Shown: positions 40,965-48,800, counted from the first letter of the stretch. The stretch is DNA of 64,000 nucleotides from Mucilaginibacter conchicola (GCF_003432115.1 NZ_QWDC01000001.1:496001-560000); one strand, 5' to 3'. A program made the numbers and translations. Notes: generated by a model from the letters alone, not told the origin.

Positions 40965-40969
40965 TACCG

Positions 40970-41494
40970 ATGAATTATTTTGAATTTTACGACATCCCCG
41001 AAAGCTTTCACCCGGATGCCGCCCATATAAAGAAACAGTTCTACGCTTTAAGCAAGCAGTACCACCCCGATTTTCATGCCAACGAAAGCGACGAAAAGCA
41101 ACAGGAAATACTTGAACTTTCTACGCTAAATAACAAAGCTTACCAGACTTTAAGCGACCCAAATAAGGTGTTAGAGTACGTTTTAAAGCTTCATGACCTG
41201 GTTAGCGAGGGTGCAAAACCATCATTACCTGCAGATTTTTTAATGGAAATGATGGACATTAATGAACGCCTCATGGAAATTGAAAACGCCGAGCAATTTG
41301 GCGAGATAAGCGCAGAAGTTGCTGCTATAGAAGGCGATATGAACGAAGAATTAATCAGCCTAACCAAAGATTACCCTACTTTAAACGATACTGCAAAGCA
41401 AGACAGGCTAAACGAAATTGCAAATATTTATTACAGACAAAAATATCTGTTGCGAATTAAAGAGAGTTTAGATACATTTGCAGCCCGCTTATAA
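40970..41494 (+). CDS. hscB: Fe-S cluster assembly J-domain co-chaperone HscB
   Basis: 174 residues. The J-domain opens MNYFEFYDIPESFHPD and holds the HPD motif at residues 32-34 (QYHPDFHAN). The C-terminal three-helix IscU-binding domain covers about 85-174 (LVSEGAKPSLPADFLMEMMDINERL by its ends). The eukaryotic N-terminal zinc domain is missing, as in bacteria. HscB hands IscU to the Hsp70 HscA during Fe-S cluster assembly; hscA and iscU are not in the window. The mRNA may be leaderless. The promoter of the following tRNA-Leu lies inside its last codons. Confidence 0.93.
   Translation: MNYFEFYDIPESFHPDAAHIKKQFYALSKQYHPDFHANESDEKQQEILELSTLNNKAYQTLSDPNKVLEYVLKLHDLVSEGAKPSLPADFLMEMMDINERLMEIENAEQFGEISAEVAAIEGDMNEELISLTKDYPTLNDTAKQDRLNEIANIYYRQKYLLRIKESLDTFAARL
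41449..41480 (+). promoter_or_regulatory. Promoter of tRNA-Leu(CAA), inside hscB
   Basis: GTTG (-33, 41449-41452), 20-base spacer and a perfect -7 TACATTTG (41473-41480). It lies within the last 16 codons of hscB and would start transcripts near 41486, about 28 bases before the tRNA. Confidence 0.6.
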
Positions 41495-41513
41495 GCAAAT
41501 ATGCTTAGCGCAT

Positions 41514-41593
41514 GCCCAGCTGGCGGAATTGGTAGACGCGCTGGTCTCAAACACCTGTGGGAAACCGTGCCGGTTCGACTCCGGCGCTGGGTA
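41514..41593 (+). tRNA. tRNA-Leu (anticodon CAA)
   Basis: 80 bases. Acceptor GCCCAGC (41514-41520) pairs with GCTGGGT (41586-41592, one G-T pair), A73 at 41593. Anticodon loop CTCAAAC gives CAA; the stem CTGGT/ACCTG has one T-T mismatch. The variable arm is TGGGAAACCG-like and the T-arm GCCGG-TTCGACT-CCGGC. CCA is not encoded. Confidence 0.94.
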
Positions 41594-41599
41594 CGTTAG

Positions 41600-41630
41600 A
41601 AGCCCCGATAGCAATATCGGGGCTTTTTTG
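41600..41630 (+). terminator. Terminator of tRNA-Leu(CAA)
   Basis: AAGCCCCGATA (41600-41610), GCAA loop, TATCGGGGCTT (41615-41625) and a T-run. The stem starts seven bases after the tRNA. Confidence 0.93.
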
Positions 41631-41634
41631 TTTG

Positions 41635-41937
41635 CTACCCGCCTATAAGCACTGTTGGGCAACCTAATACAATTGTGCCGCCATGTGCAGTTGTATCTCC
41701 CATGCGGGCTGCGGGCATTCCACCTATCATGACCGACGATGAACCTTTTATTATTGAGTCTGGTGGCCCCACACAAACTGCCATATCTCCTTCTTTTGCT
41801 GCCGGCAAACCACCTATCAGCACCGTTGGTGCGCCGGGGCCTGTAATTGGGCCTCCTACGTGCGGAATTGGCGGTACACCCGGTGTTACCATCGGGCATG
41901 TATGCATATCTGTTAGTCTTGCTGCTGGTGCTCCCAT
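41635..41937 (-). CDS. PAAR domain spike-tip protein
   Basis: 100 residues comprising one PAAR domain: AARLTDMHTCPM, then three repeats of the type GAPTVLIGGLPAAKEGD, SSVMIGGMPAARMGDTTAHGG and GCPTVLIGG. Zinc ligands are the His and Cys in the TDMHTCPM, CVGPP, TAHGG and GCP words. PAAR proteins sharpen the VgrG spike of type VI secretion or extracellular contractile injection systems. There is no C-terminal toxin extension. The gene follows the VgrG-like gene by two bases; no sheath, tube or baseplate genes are in the window. Confidence 0.93.
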   Translation of the reverse strand: MGAPAARLTDMHTCPMVTPGVPPIPHVGGPITGPGAPTVLIGGLPAAKEGDMAVCVGPPDSIIKGSSSVMIGGMPAARMGDTTAHGGTIVLGCPTVLIGG

Positions 41938-41939
41938 AA

Positions 41940-42644
41940 TTAGTTTATCATTACTATTGCGCCTTTTACTACTGTTTGCCCTGAGGCAGAAAGCTCGGCC
42001 TGAGCCTGGCCCGTGGCTTTAAAGCTTGCATTTGCCTGGTTTACAATATTCACTCCTTTTAACATGATATTGCCGGCATCAGCCTTAACCTTCACATTGG
42101 TATTGGCATTTATGTTAATACTCCCTTTGGCATCCAAATTTATATCTCCGTTACTTCGCAAACTAATTCCTGTTGAGGATAGCTGCACGCTGTTGGCATT
42201 CATATCTTCAATAACAATCCCGCCGTCGTTATCTGAGATAGTTATTTTATTGCCGTCAGGCGTTTTTATTTCTATCGATTTATTGTTGTCATCAAAATTT
42301 ATCTGAAGCTGATTTTTTGTGGTAATGCTTTTTATCGCATTATTTTCTGTTGCCGCAACGAGGCATTTGTTTGTACGGCCAAATAACGAGCCCAGGATCA
42401 CTGCCTGTTCTTCATCCCCGCCGATAAAGGATATCAGTACCTCATCGCCCACCTCTGGTAAAAATACCATACCGGCGTGATTAGTTGCATACAGGTTGGC
42501 TATACGCGCCCATACATCGGTAATTTCTTCAGATGCGGAAGTAAGCGTTACCAGCACGCGGAATAAATTATCAGGATCGCCGGTAAGTTGTTTAACCACG
42601 CCGGTTTGCAGGCCCTGGTTAAATGCGGGAGAATTGTTTGACAT
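41940..42644 (-). CDS. VgrG/gp5-like spike protein lacking the gp27 base
   Basis: 234 residues. The N-terminal gp5 OB-fold is evident in LQTGVVKQLTGDPDNLFRVLV, VWARIANLYAT, MVFLPEVGDEVLISFIGGDEEQAVILG. It is followed by a beta-helix needle of short repeats (NQLQINFDDNNKSIEIKTPDGN and SSTGISLRSNGDINLDAKGS, named by part). A full VgrG of Bacteroidota is about 600 residues, with an N-terminal gp27/phage-late-control-D region; that region is absent here, and the DNA upstream holds no continuation in any frame. It should trimerise as a needle capped by the adjacent PAAR protein. It may be a minimal spike or a remnant. Confidence 0.88.
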   Translation of the reverse strand: MSNNSPAFNQGLQTGVVKQLTGDPDNLFRVLVTLTSASEEITDVWARIANLYATNHAGMVFLPEVGDEVLISFIGGDEEQAVILGSLFGRTNKCLVAATENNAIKSITTKNQLQINFDDNNKSIEIKTPDGNKITISDNDGGIVIEDMNANSVQLSSTGISLRSNGDINLDAKGSININANTNVKVKADAGNIMLKGVNIVNQANASFKATGQAQAELSASGQTVVKGAIVMIN

Positions 42645-42733
42645 GAATTGTGATGGTTGTTGAGTGGGGTGAATATAGAGGATTTTGAAGGGTTGAGTAG
42701 AAACACCGAGGCTCCTTTTTATAGAAATATTTG

Positions 42734-43486
42734 CTATTTATAAAATAGTTCGATATTTAAAAAATCTGGCCTGACTACCCGAATCCATTTCTGACCATTT
42801 TCTGTTTTTACACTTATCGTCTTTTTGAAGCCCAGATAGTTGATTATCCTTCGGAGTTCTATTTGATTTGGTAAGAAGGCCTTCTCTAAGTCAGACATTG
42901 AAACCCAATCATCTCCAGCTTGTTTAATTCTATCAACAAAGTTTCGGAAATATTTTTCAGACAATATAGCAGGGTATGGATGTTCATTCAAAGAATGCCA
43001 AATGTTTTCTTCCGAGTCAATTAAGTATCCTGTTAATGACCTTCTTCCGTACCCGAAATTCCATTCATCTGTTTCAAACAAGTGCTGTTCTTCCAAATCT
43101 AATTGACTATCAAAATAGCGATGCTCCCGCTTCTCCCAAAACAAGTCAGCGTTTTCTGACGATTCAACTGATTGAATGTGAACAATAGCCTTGGCAAAAT
43201 CTATATTCCGCAAAACGTGTTCCATCTTTAAGATAAACAAATCAAGATTGCCATCATCAAAAATCGCAGCACCAGTAGTACAAGCGTAGCTTATAATCAT
43301 ATTATTCCAGCTGTAATCGTACATTAAATTATTTTCATGGTAATACCTATTGTAATCTCCAAGGCCAAAATCCGAGGTACTTATCTCTGGAAACTTTAAA
43401 TGATCTTCCAAAGATTTGATAAAGTCGATCGAGCGAATATAATCTCTATGCAAAGTTATCGCTCCATATATGACTACCATTTCCAT
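42734..43486 (-). CDS. Hypothetical protein upstream of the VgrG-like gene
   Basis: 250 residues from ATG 43486 (MEMVVIYGAITLHRDYIRSI); an upstream in-frame ATG would add 14 residues of doubtful coding quality. I recognise no family. It is AT-rich relative to its neighbours, rich in aromatic residues (DYNRYYHENNLMYDYSWNN) and acidic residues, with no signal peptide or membrane helix. The C-terminus looks like a winged-helix segment (SDLEKAFLPNQIELRRIINYL, followed by a strand pair). It lies 89 bases upstream of the VgrG-like gene on the same strand, a place where effector, adaptor or immunity genes of injection systems are found. That link is inference only. Confidence 0.7.
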   Translation of the reverse strand: MEMVVIYGAITLHRDYIRSIDFIKSLEDHLKFPEISTSDFGLGDYNRYYHENNLMYDYSWNNMIISYACTTGAAIFDDGNLDLFILKMEHVLRNIDFAKAIVHIQSVESSENADLFWEKREHRYFDSQLDLEEQHLFETDEWNFGYGRRSLTGYLIDSEENIWHSLNEHPYPAILSEKYFRNFVDRIKQAGDDWVSMSDLEKAFLPNQIELRRIINYLGFKKTISVKTENGQKWIRVVRPDFLNIELFYK

Positions 43487-43654
43487 ATGATAAAATTGGG
43501 TTGAATAAAAAAAAGTTCTTAAAAACAATCAGGCATCTAAAGCAGATTGTTAAAAAAATGACTCTATTTATGAAAATAGGTAAGTTTTTTTGATTTGCAA
43601 TTACTTTACTTGGTAGCAAAATTGCTTACTAAAGTAGGAAAACCTAAATCCCCC

Positions 43655-44407
43655 CTAAAACCACTTCTCCAAAGTCAAACCATAAGTAAACAACAAGTTT
43701 TCGCTCAGCGTGCGGTTTACGCGGTTGTAATTCAAAGATGTTGTTAGCGCCAGCCATTTTTGCACTTTAAAGGACAGGTTGGTGGTTGAGCGGATGTTGA
43801 AGTCGTTGCCGCGCTCAAAGGAGTTCTGTAGGAAGTTGGAGCCGTCTATCACGATCCTATCGTTGATATTGAACCTGAACTGCAAACGCAGCGAGTTGCG
43901 GAAGGTGGTATACTCATCGCGAATATTGTTGGCCAGCATCAGGTCGCTGCTGTCAAATAAAACGCCTTCGCTTAGGTTAAGGTAGGCGTTGGCGCTATCA
44001 AAAATACTGTAGGCAATCCCCGCCCCCGTCAGCAATTGGTTGTTGATCTTGAGCGAGTAACTGGTGTTGTAGTTGGCCAATCCCCAGTAATAAAAATGCG
44101 GGATGCTTTTGTAGAGGTTAAAATCCAGCGAGCTGGAAAAATCATTATTGGTAAGGTTTCGGTTCTGCTTGCCGTAGATCCAGCTGTTGTTAAAATTAAG
44201 CGACACATCTTTTCGCTTCACATTAAACTTAAGGCCATTATTGAGCAGGTAAGCGGTACCGTCGCGGGTTTTGTTGATAGAGCCGGTGGATTGGAACGCG
44301 GTATGATAAAAAGTAGAATCGTTAAACTGCGCACAGGCTTTGTTACCCACAGCCACGCAAACTGCACAAACCATCAGAAATATAAAACACCGTGTAAATT
44401 TTACCAT
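43655..44407 (-). CDS. DUF481 family outer-membrane protein
   Basis: 250 residues from ATG 44407 (signal peptide MVKFTRCFIFLMVCAVCVAV); ATG 44434 is also possible. The mature protein is a run of amphipathic beta strands typical of DUF481 (salt-induced outer membrane protein-like) barrels: KDVSLNFNNSWIYGKQNRNLTN, YWGLANYNTSYSLKIN, LRLQFRFNINDRIVIDGS, and a final Phe (LEKWF), the outer-membrane insertion signal. The function of the family is not established. Single gene. Confidence 0.85.
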   Translation of the reverse strand: MVKFTRCFIFLMVCAVCVAVGNKACAQFNDSTFYHTAFQSTGSINKTRDGTAYLLNNGLKFNVKRKDVSLNFNNSWIYGKQNRNLTNNDFSSSLDFNLYKSIPHFYYWGLANYNTSYSLKINNQLLTGAGIAYSIFDSANAYLNLSEGVLFDSSDLMLANNIRDEYTTFRNSLRLQFRFNINDRIVIDGSNFLQNSFERGNDFNIRSTTNLSFKVQKWLALTTSLNYNRVNRTLSENLLFTYGLTLEKWF

Positions 44408-44562
44408 AGGCTTTAAAGTCAACAAAAGTTTCAACCGGATGGTTTGCCAAAATCGGTCGCTCGGTAGATCCGGCTATTCGCTAAGTGGATAGCGGCATCC
44501 ACTCATCGGCATAAAATATCAATCATAAAGCTTTCATATTGTGATAATTAAACACACAAGCT

Positions 44563-45147
44563 ATGGAAACTATTAAAACATTTACAAAAAAACTACTGCT
44601 GCTATTTATTGCAGTGACAATGCTGGCGGCCTGCAAAAAAGGAGATGAAGGGCCGCAAGGCGAAAAGGGCGACAAAGGTGACGATGGCGCAAAGGGTGCA
44701 ACTGGCGCTGCAGGTGCCAAAGGAGCTACAGGTGCAACGGGCACTGCTAATGTGCTATATTCAGATTGGGTGTACGCAAAAAATTTCAGGGATTCAATTA
44801 TTGACAATTCAAATATGCACGTGGCTGATATCAACGCGCCGGCCTTAACAACCGAAGTATTGAGCAATGCATCTATCAACGTTTATTTTACCTACGGTGG
44901 TGGCGTATTTCCGTTACCGCATACCACTTATGCAGGTAATAAAACAAGTATGATCAATTTCGCGCCAAGGTTTAAACATTTTAACATTACGCGTTTTACG
45001 CTTGATAATTCAAACTCGGTAAATCTCTCAACTGTGTTGCAGTACCGTTATGTAATCATCCCCGGCGGAAAGAAATTGGCAGCTGCTAAAAAAGTAAACA
45101 TGAACGATTACCAAGAAGTTAAACGCACTTACAACATTCCTAACTAA
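44563..45147 (+). CDS. Lipoprotein with collagen-like repeat
   Basis: 194 residues. The signal peptide ends in lipobox LAAC (Cys about residue 25). Directly after it is a collagen-like stretch of about twelve G-X-Y triplets (GDEGPQGEKGDKGDDGAKG... to GATGATGTA, residues 28-62), which should form a trimeric stalk. The C-terminal domain (about 63-194) is a beta-rich globule (VLYSDWVYAKNF, VYFTYGGGVFPLPHTTYAG, LQYRYVIIPGGKKLAAAKKV) of a type often found on such lipoproteins. It should be surface- or periplasm-exposed. Terminator follows. Function unknown; adhesion or matrix role is inference. Confidence 0.88.
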   Translation: METIKTFTKKLLLLFIAVTMLAACKKGDEGPQGEKGDKGDDGAKGATGAAGAKGATGATGTANVLYSDWVYAKNFRDSIIDNSNMHVADINAPALTTEVLSNASINVYFTYGGGVFPLPHTTYAGNKTSMINFAPRFKHFNITRFTLDNSNSVNLSTVLQYRYVIIPGGKKLAAAKKVNMNDYQEVKRTYNIPN

Positions 45148-45163
45148 GCATGTGTTTGTGTAT

Positions 45164-45198
45164 GGTCCGTTGCCTTTTACCGGGCAGCGGGCCTTTTT
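45164..45198. terminator. Terminator between collagen-like lipoprotein and dinB
   Basis: GGTCCGTTGCC (45164-45174) pairs with GGCAGCGGGCC (45183-45193) with two wobble pairs, followed by T5. It lies 16 bases after the lipoprotein stop and overlaps the last base pairs of the convergent dinB gene. Confidence 0.75.
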
Positions 45199-46381
45199 AT
45201 TTGGCCATGAAAGGGTTAAACGTACGCGTACCTATCTCCATACCCGATGCCCGGCAAACTGTTTTATCCCCAAACCTGAAATTTATATTATCCATGGCCT
45301 GGTAAAGCCTTATACGTTCCTCGTTATCCTCAAAAAGGTTTATCTGGTAGCTGCCGGTACAAAGGTTGCTCAGCCTCACACCTATGAGCCTTATAGGCCT
45401 GTGACGGCTCCAGGCTTTATTGAGTAGGTTTTTTATACCTGGGATAAGAATATGTTCGGCAGCGGTAAAGGCTATTTTCTGTTGCTGCGTATGGGTTTCA
45501 AAATTGGCGTAACGTATTTTGATGGCCAGGCACGATGCCAGCTTATTCTCCCGGCGCAACTTACCCGATAGTTCCTCGGTCATGGCGATAAGAATGTTCT
45601 CCAGCGTACGAGGATCTTTAACATCACTTTCAAAAGTATGCTCCGTGGAAATGGATTTACGGTCGCCATGCGGGGCAACTTCGCTTTCATCAAAACCGTT
45701 GGCTTTGTTGTAGATATATAGCCCCATCTTCCCGAAAGTGGCTTCCAGAAATTTGAGGTTAACGCGTTGCAGGTCGCCGATTTTCTCCAGCCCGTACTGG
45801 TAAAGCTTCTGGCAGGTACTCTCGCCCAGGCCGGGTATCTTACGAATGTTTAGTGGTGCTAAAAACGTTTTCTCCTCTCCGTGCTTTATCCAAAGCTGTC
45901 CGTTAGGTTTAGCTTGATTGGTAGCCATCTTGGCAATGGTTTTGCCCGATGCCATCCCGAAGGATATGGGCAGCCCGGTTTCGCGGATCACTTTTTGCCG
46001 CAGATCAGTAGCCAGCTTATAAGGATCGTAAAAACGATCCATACCCGTAAGATCGATATAGAACTCATCTACCGACGATTTCTGGTACAACGGCACCATA
46101 TCATGAATGATTTGCGTAACCTCGCGTGAGGCTTCTGAATAGCGCCCATGCGTGCCACGCACCACAATAGCATGCGGACAAAGCTTCAAAGCCTGCTTGG
46201 TTGGCATAGCCGAATGAATGCCGAAAGCCCTTGCCTCGTAACTGGCGGATGAAACCACTCCCCTGTCTTTTGAGCCACCGATAATGACCGGCTTGCCTAT
46301 AAGCGTAGGATCAAACTTCCGCTCAACAGACACGAAGAATGAGTCGAGATCTATGTGTACGATATAGCGCTTTGCATCCAT
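45197..46381 (-). CDS. dinB: DNA polymerase IV (Y-family, translesion)
   Basis: 394 residues from ATG 46381 (MDAKRYIVHIDLDSFFVSVE). The frame is open for another 167 codons upstream, but that part is the antisense of the 2H gene and was excluded. Catalytic acidic residues are D11 (HIDLDSFF) and D105-E106 (SSVDEFYID). The fingers word YEARAFGIHSAMPT and little-finger region are present. QINLF near residue 345 is a plausible beta-clamp-binding motif. The enzyme copies damaged DNA with low fidelity. The 69-base spacer to the divergent 2H gene contains a near-perfect palindrome (46407-46427) that may bind a damage-responsive repressor. Confidence 0.95.
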   Translation of the reverse strand: MDAKRYIVHIDLDSFFVSVERKFDPTLIGKPVIIGGSKDRGVVSSASYEARAFGIHSAMPTKQALKLCPHAIVVRGTHGRYSEASREVTQIIHDMVPLYQKSSVDEFYIDLTGMDRFYDPYKLATDLRQKVIRETGLPISFGMASGKTIAKMATNQAKPNGQLWIKHGEEKTFLAPLNIRKIPGLGESTCQKLYQYGLEKIGDLQRVNLKFLEATFGKMGLYIYNKANGFDESEVAPHGDRKSISTEHTFESDVKDPRTLENILIAMTEELSGKLRRENKLASCLAIKIRYANFETHTQQQKIAFTAAEHILIPGIKNLLNKAWSRHRPIRLIGVRLSNLCTGSYQINLFEDNEERIRLYQAMDNINFRFGDKTVCRASGMEIGTRTFNPFMAK

Positions 46382-46406
46382 ACACAAATATGAAAATTTA
46401 TTTTTA

Positions 46407-46427
46407 TTTGCTAAAATTATTAGCAAA
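46407..46427. promoter_or_regulatory. Palindromic operator candidate between dinB and the 2H genes
   Basis: TTTGCTAA (46407-46414) and TTAGCAAA (46420-46427) are exact inverted arms around AATTA. The site lies 26 bases upstream of dinB and 24 bases upstream of the divergent 2H gene, where one bound repressor dimer could cover both promoters. Its regulator is not in the window. Confidence 0.55.
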
Positions 46428-46450
46428 ATTTGTAGACCAATATTAATATT

Positions 46451-47050
46451 ATGACCGGATACGCCGACTATCTTTTTCTGCTTTCGCCTCCTCAAACCGT
46501 TGTTAACGAGGTGGCACGATATAAAAAAGCATCGGTAAAATATATTGGCGATTTTCAGAGCATGAACTCGCCGGCGCATATTAGCCTGGCGCATATTGAG
46601 CGGCAAAAAACATTTTTCACAGAGCAAACCATCAGCCTTACGGAACAACGCGTAGCCATTATGCCGCCGGTGCTTTTGCATATTGATGGTTTTAAATATT
46701 TCAATCATCTGCACGATAAAAAGACCATCTATGCCGCCATACGTAATAGCACGGCGGTTGATGCCTGGTTTGAGTTGATGAAGAAGAACCTTGGCGTTAA
46801 AAAAGCCATCATACCGCACATAACGGTTTGCCGTAATATCACCGATGAACAGTTTAAAACGCTTTGGCCAAACTTCCGCCATAAGAAATGGACAGAGCCC
46901 TTTTGGGCCGCTGAGCTAACGGTCACCAGGCGTGAGACTTTCGAGCCCTATGCCAAATGGCAAACGGTGAAGAATATTCCGTTTAGAGGCAACAAAAGCC
47001 TGCAGTACCACACCGAAACAAACAGCGATAAACAAGTGAATTTATTCTGA
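46451..47050 (+). CDS. 2H phosphoesterase (2'-5' RNA ligase/LigT-like), copy 1
   Basis: 199 residues. The two catalytic H-x-(S/T) motifs are HISL (residues about 44-47, in PAHISLAHIE) and HITV (about 120, in IIPHITVCRN). Such 2H proteins cleave or join 2',5'- or cyclic phosphodiesters in RNA or nucleotides. It has no signal peptide. The gene is divergent from dinB across a shared palindrome and is followed one base after its stop by a second copy. The products share the pattern IGDFQSMNSPAHIS / IGEFDSMDSRAHIS and LWP.F in the same places, so the pair arose by duplication. Confidence 0.88.
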   Translation: MTGYADYLFLLSPPQTVVNEVARYKKASVKYIGDFQSMNSPAHISLAHIERQKTFFTEQTISLTEQRVAIMPPVLLHIDGFKYFNHLHDKKTIYAAIRNSTAVDAWFELMKKNLGVKKAIIPHITVCRNITDEQFKTLWPNFRHKKWTEPFWAAELTVTRRETFEPYAKWQTVKNIPFRGNKSLQYHTETNSDKQVNLF

Positions 47051-47051
47051 G

Positions 47052-47615
47052 ATGACTGAGAAAAGGCATATCTATTTCATGAACCGGATATCTCTGCCAA
47101 AAGAAAGTGATGCTCAAATCAAACTTTTTAAGCGAGCTTGTAAAAAGCATATTGGAGAGTTTGATAGCATGGATTCCAGAGCGCATATTTCATTCCCGTC
47201 CTACCCCTTTGATTTAGATAGTTCAAAAAAAGTATTTAATTACACCGATTATTATCAAATGGTGGAGAATCATTTAAAGATTATGCCACCGATAGAACTC
47301 ACGATAACGGGCTTTGACTTCTTGAAACATGGAGACCTTCGTACAATTTGTGCAAAACTGAATTTGGATCCGATAACCATGGCGTGGTTCAATAGAATTA
47401 CTCAAATTTTCAAACCAACTGAAAGAATTAATCCTCATATAACAATTGCTAAGACAATTTCATTGGAATCTTTCAATGTCCTTTGGCCACATTTCCAGAA
47501 GCTTGAATTTACAAACACATTTCATGTCCGGAACATCACCGTTTTGCATAAATGCAGTGATGAGACCGGGCCATTTAGATTTTACAGAGAAATATCGTTA
47601 AGGAAGGGTAATTAG
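47052..47615 (+). CDS. 2H phosphoesterase (LigT-like), copy 2
   Basis: 187 residues, paralogue of the preceding gene. Catalytic motifs HISF (DSRAHISFPSY) and HITI (INPHITIAKT) are both intact. Its DNA is clearly more AT-rich than copy 1, and codon choice differs, so this is either an old duplication that drifted or a separately acquired relative. It starts one base after the stop of copy 1 (TGAGATG context), so the two should be on one mRNA. Substrate unknown. A palindromic repeat follows directly. Confidence 0.87.
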   Translation: MTEKRHIYFMNRISLPKESDAQIKLFKRACKKHIGEFDSMDSRAHISFPSYPFDLDSSKKVFNYTDYYQMVENHLKIMPPIELTITGFDFLKHGDLRTICAKLNLDPITMAWFNRITQIFKPTERINPHITIAKTISLESFNVLWPHFQKLEFTNTFHVRNITVLHKCSDETGPFRFYREISLRKGN

Positions 47616-47627
47616 AGTCCAAAAATT

Positions 47628-47720
47628 ATGTCATTGCGAGAAGCCGAAGGCGACGCGGCAATCTCGTCGCGTTTATACCAACATGCGAGGAGATTGCCAC
47701 GCTATCGCTCGCAATGACAT
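47628..47720. repeat. Palindromic intergenic repeat, complete copy
   Basis: ATGTCATTGCGAG (47628-47640) and CTCGCAATGACAT (47708-47720) are perfect 13-base inverted ends. Inside, GCGGCAATCTC and GAGATTGCCACGC form an inner inverted pair. The same family is at 4665-4822. It lies between converging genes (2H copy 2 and ypdA) and may also act as terminator. Confidence 0.85.
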
Positions 47721-47730
47721 ATTTTATAAC

Positions 47731-48687
47731 CTACTTCTTCGCCAGAATATCATTCACGATCATGTCCGCATGGATGCGCGAGTTCTCGATAAACCATAGG
47801 TGGGTATCCAGTCCGCCGCAAACTACGCCGGCAAGGTATAGGCCTGGCTGGTTGGTTTCCATGGTTTGCGGGTTGTATTCGGGGATAAATTTATCTTCTG
47901 TAAGGTTAATGCCCAATTTAGCCAGAAAATCAAAATTGGGTTTATAGCCTGTCATGGCCATTACAAAATCGTTAGGAATAGTAACGCGGCCTTCGGGGGT
48001 ATCAATATCCACTTCATCTTCTCTTATAGCGGCAAGGTTACTGTTGAAATAGGCTTTAACGCTCCCCTCTTTAATGCGGTTAATGATATCTGGCCTCACC
48101 CAGTATTTAACACGGTTGCTCACCTCATCGCCACGGATCACTAACGTAACATTAGCACCCTTGCGGTAGGTCTCTAAAGCCACATCAATAGCCGAGTTGC
48201 TGCTGCCTACCACCACTACATTCTGCATGGCATAATAGTGCGGGTCTTTGTAATAGTGCTTTACTTTCGGCAAGTCTTCGCCGGGGATATCCAAGTTAAC
48301 AGCTATATCATAGAAACCTGTTGACAGGATAACTTTTTTAGCCTGATAAGTTGCCTTAGCAGATTCGATCTCGTATCCACCATAAATAGGCTTAACGCTT
48401 GTTATCTCCTCAAATAAACGGATAGGCAACTGGTTTGATACCGCTACTCGGCGGTAATACTCCAACGCCTCGGCACGCGTTGGTTTATTGCTGATGGTAA
48501 CGAACGGGATGCCGCCTATCTCCAGCTTTTCTGAAGTAGAAAAGAAGGTCATGGTTGAGGGATAGTTGTACAGCGAGTTCACCAGGCAACCTTTCTCAAC
48601 AATAACAAAACTTAATCCGGCTTTTTGTGCGGCTAAGCCGCAGGCAATACCAATGGGGCCGCCGCCAATTATCAATACATCAAGCAT
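47731..48687 (-). CDS. ypdA: YpdA family bacillithiol-disulphide reductase-like flavoprotein
   Basis: 318 residues. Two Rossmann folds are visible: FAD-binding LIIGGGPIGIACGLAAQKAG at the N-terminus and NADPH-binding VVVVGSSNSAIDVALETYRKG near residue 150. The word NSLYNYPSTMTFFSTSEKLEIGG (seen by its parts) and the terminal HLWFIENSRIHADMI region are typical of YpdA. YpdA is thought to reduce bacillithiol disulphide, and Bacteroidota make bacillithiol. Ile12 follows GGGP where staphylococcal YpdA has a cysteine; a Cys is found four residues later. It is a single gene, cytoplasmic. Confidence 0.9.
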   Translation of the reverse strand: MLDVLIIGGGPIGIACGLAAQKAGLSFVIVEKGCLVNSLYNYPSTMTFFSTSEKLEIGGIPFVTISNKPTRAEALEYYRRVAVSNQLPIRLFEEITSVKPIYGGYEIESAKATYQAKKVILSTGFYDIAVNLDIPGEDLPKVKHYYKDPHYYAMQNVVVVGSSNSAIDVALETYRKGANVTLVIRGDEVSNRVKYWVRPDIINRIKEGSVKAYFNSNLAAIREDEVDIDTPEGRVTIPNDFVMAMTGYKPNFDFLAKLGINLTEDKFIPEYNPQTMETNQPGLYLAGVVCGGLDTHLWFIENSRIHADMIVNDILAKK

Positions 48688-48800
48688 AGCGGCTAAGATA
48701 AGCGCTTACAGCTATAATACCGAACCGATGAACACTGAATTTGGAATTATGAAGTTGAGGAGACTTTTCAGGAGAGACCGAAATTTTGGGCACAAAAAAT

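Noticed and set aside
40920..40969. Cobalamin riboswitch near the BtuF-like gene
   Set aside because: The space upstream of the gene is only 50 bases and has no B12-box-like sequence.
46382..46882. 167-codon N-terminal extension of the dinB frame
   Set aside because: It is antisense to the first 2H gene, unlike any polymerase sequence, and the DinB family start is at 46381.
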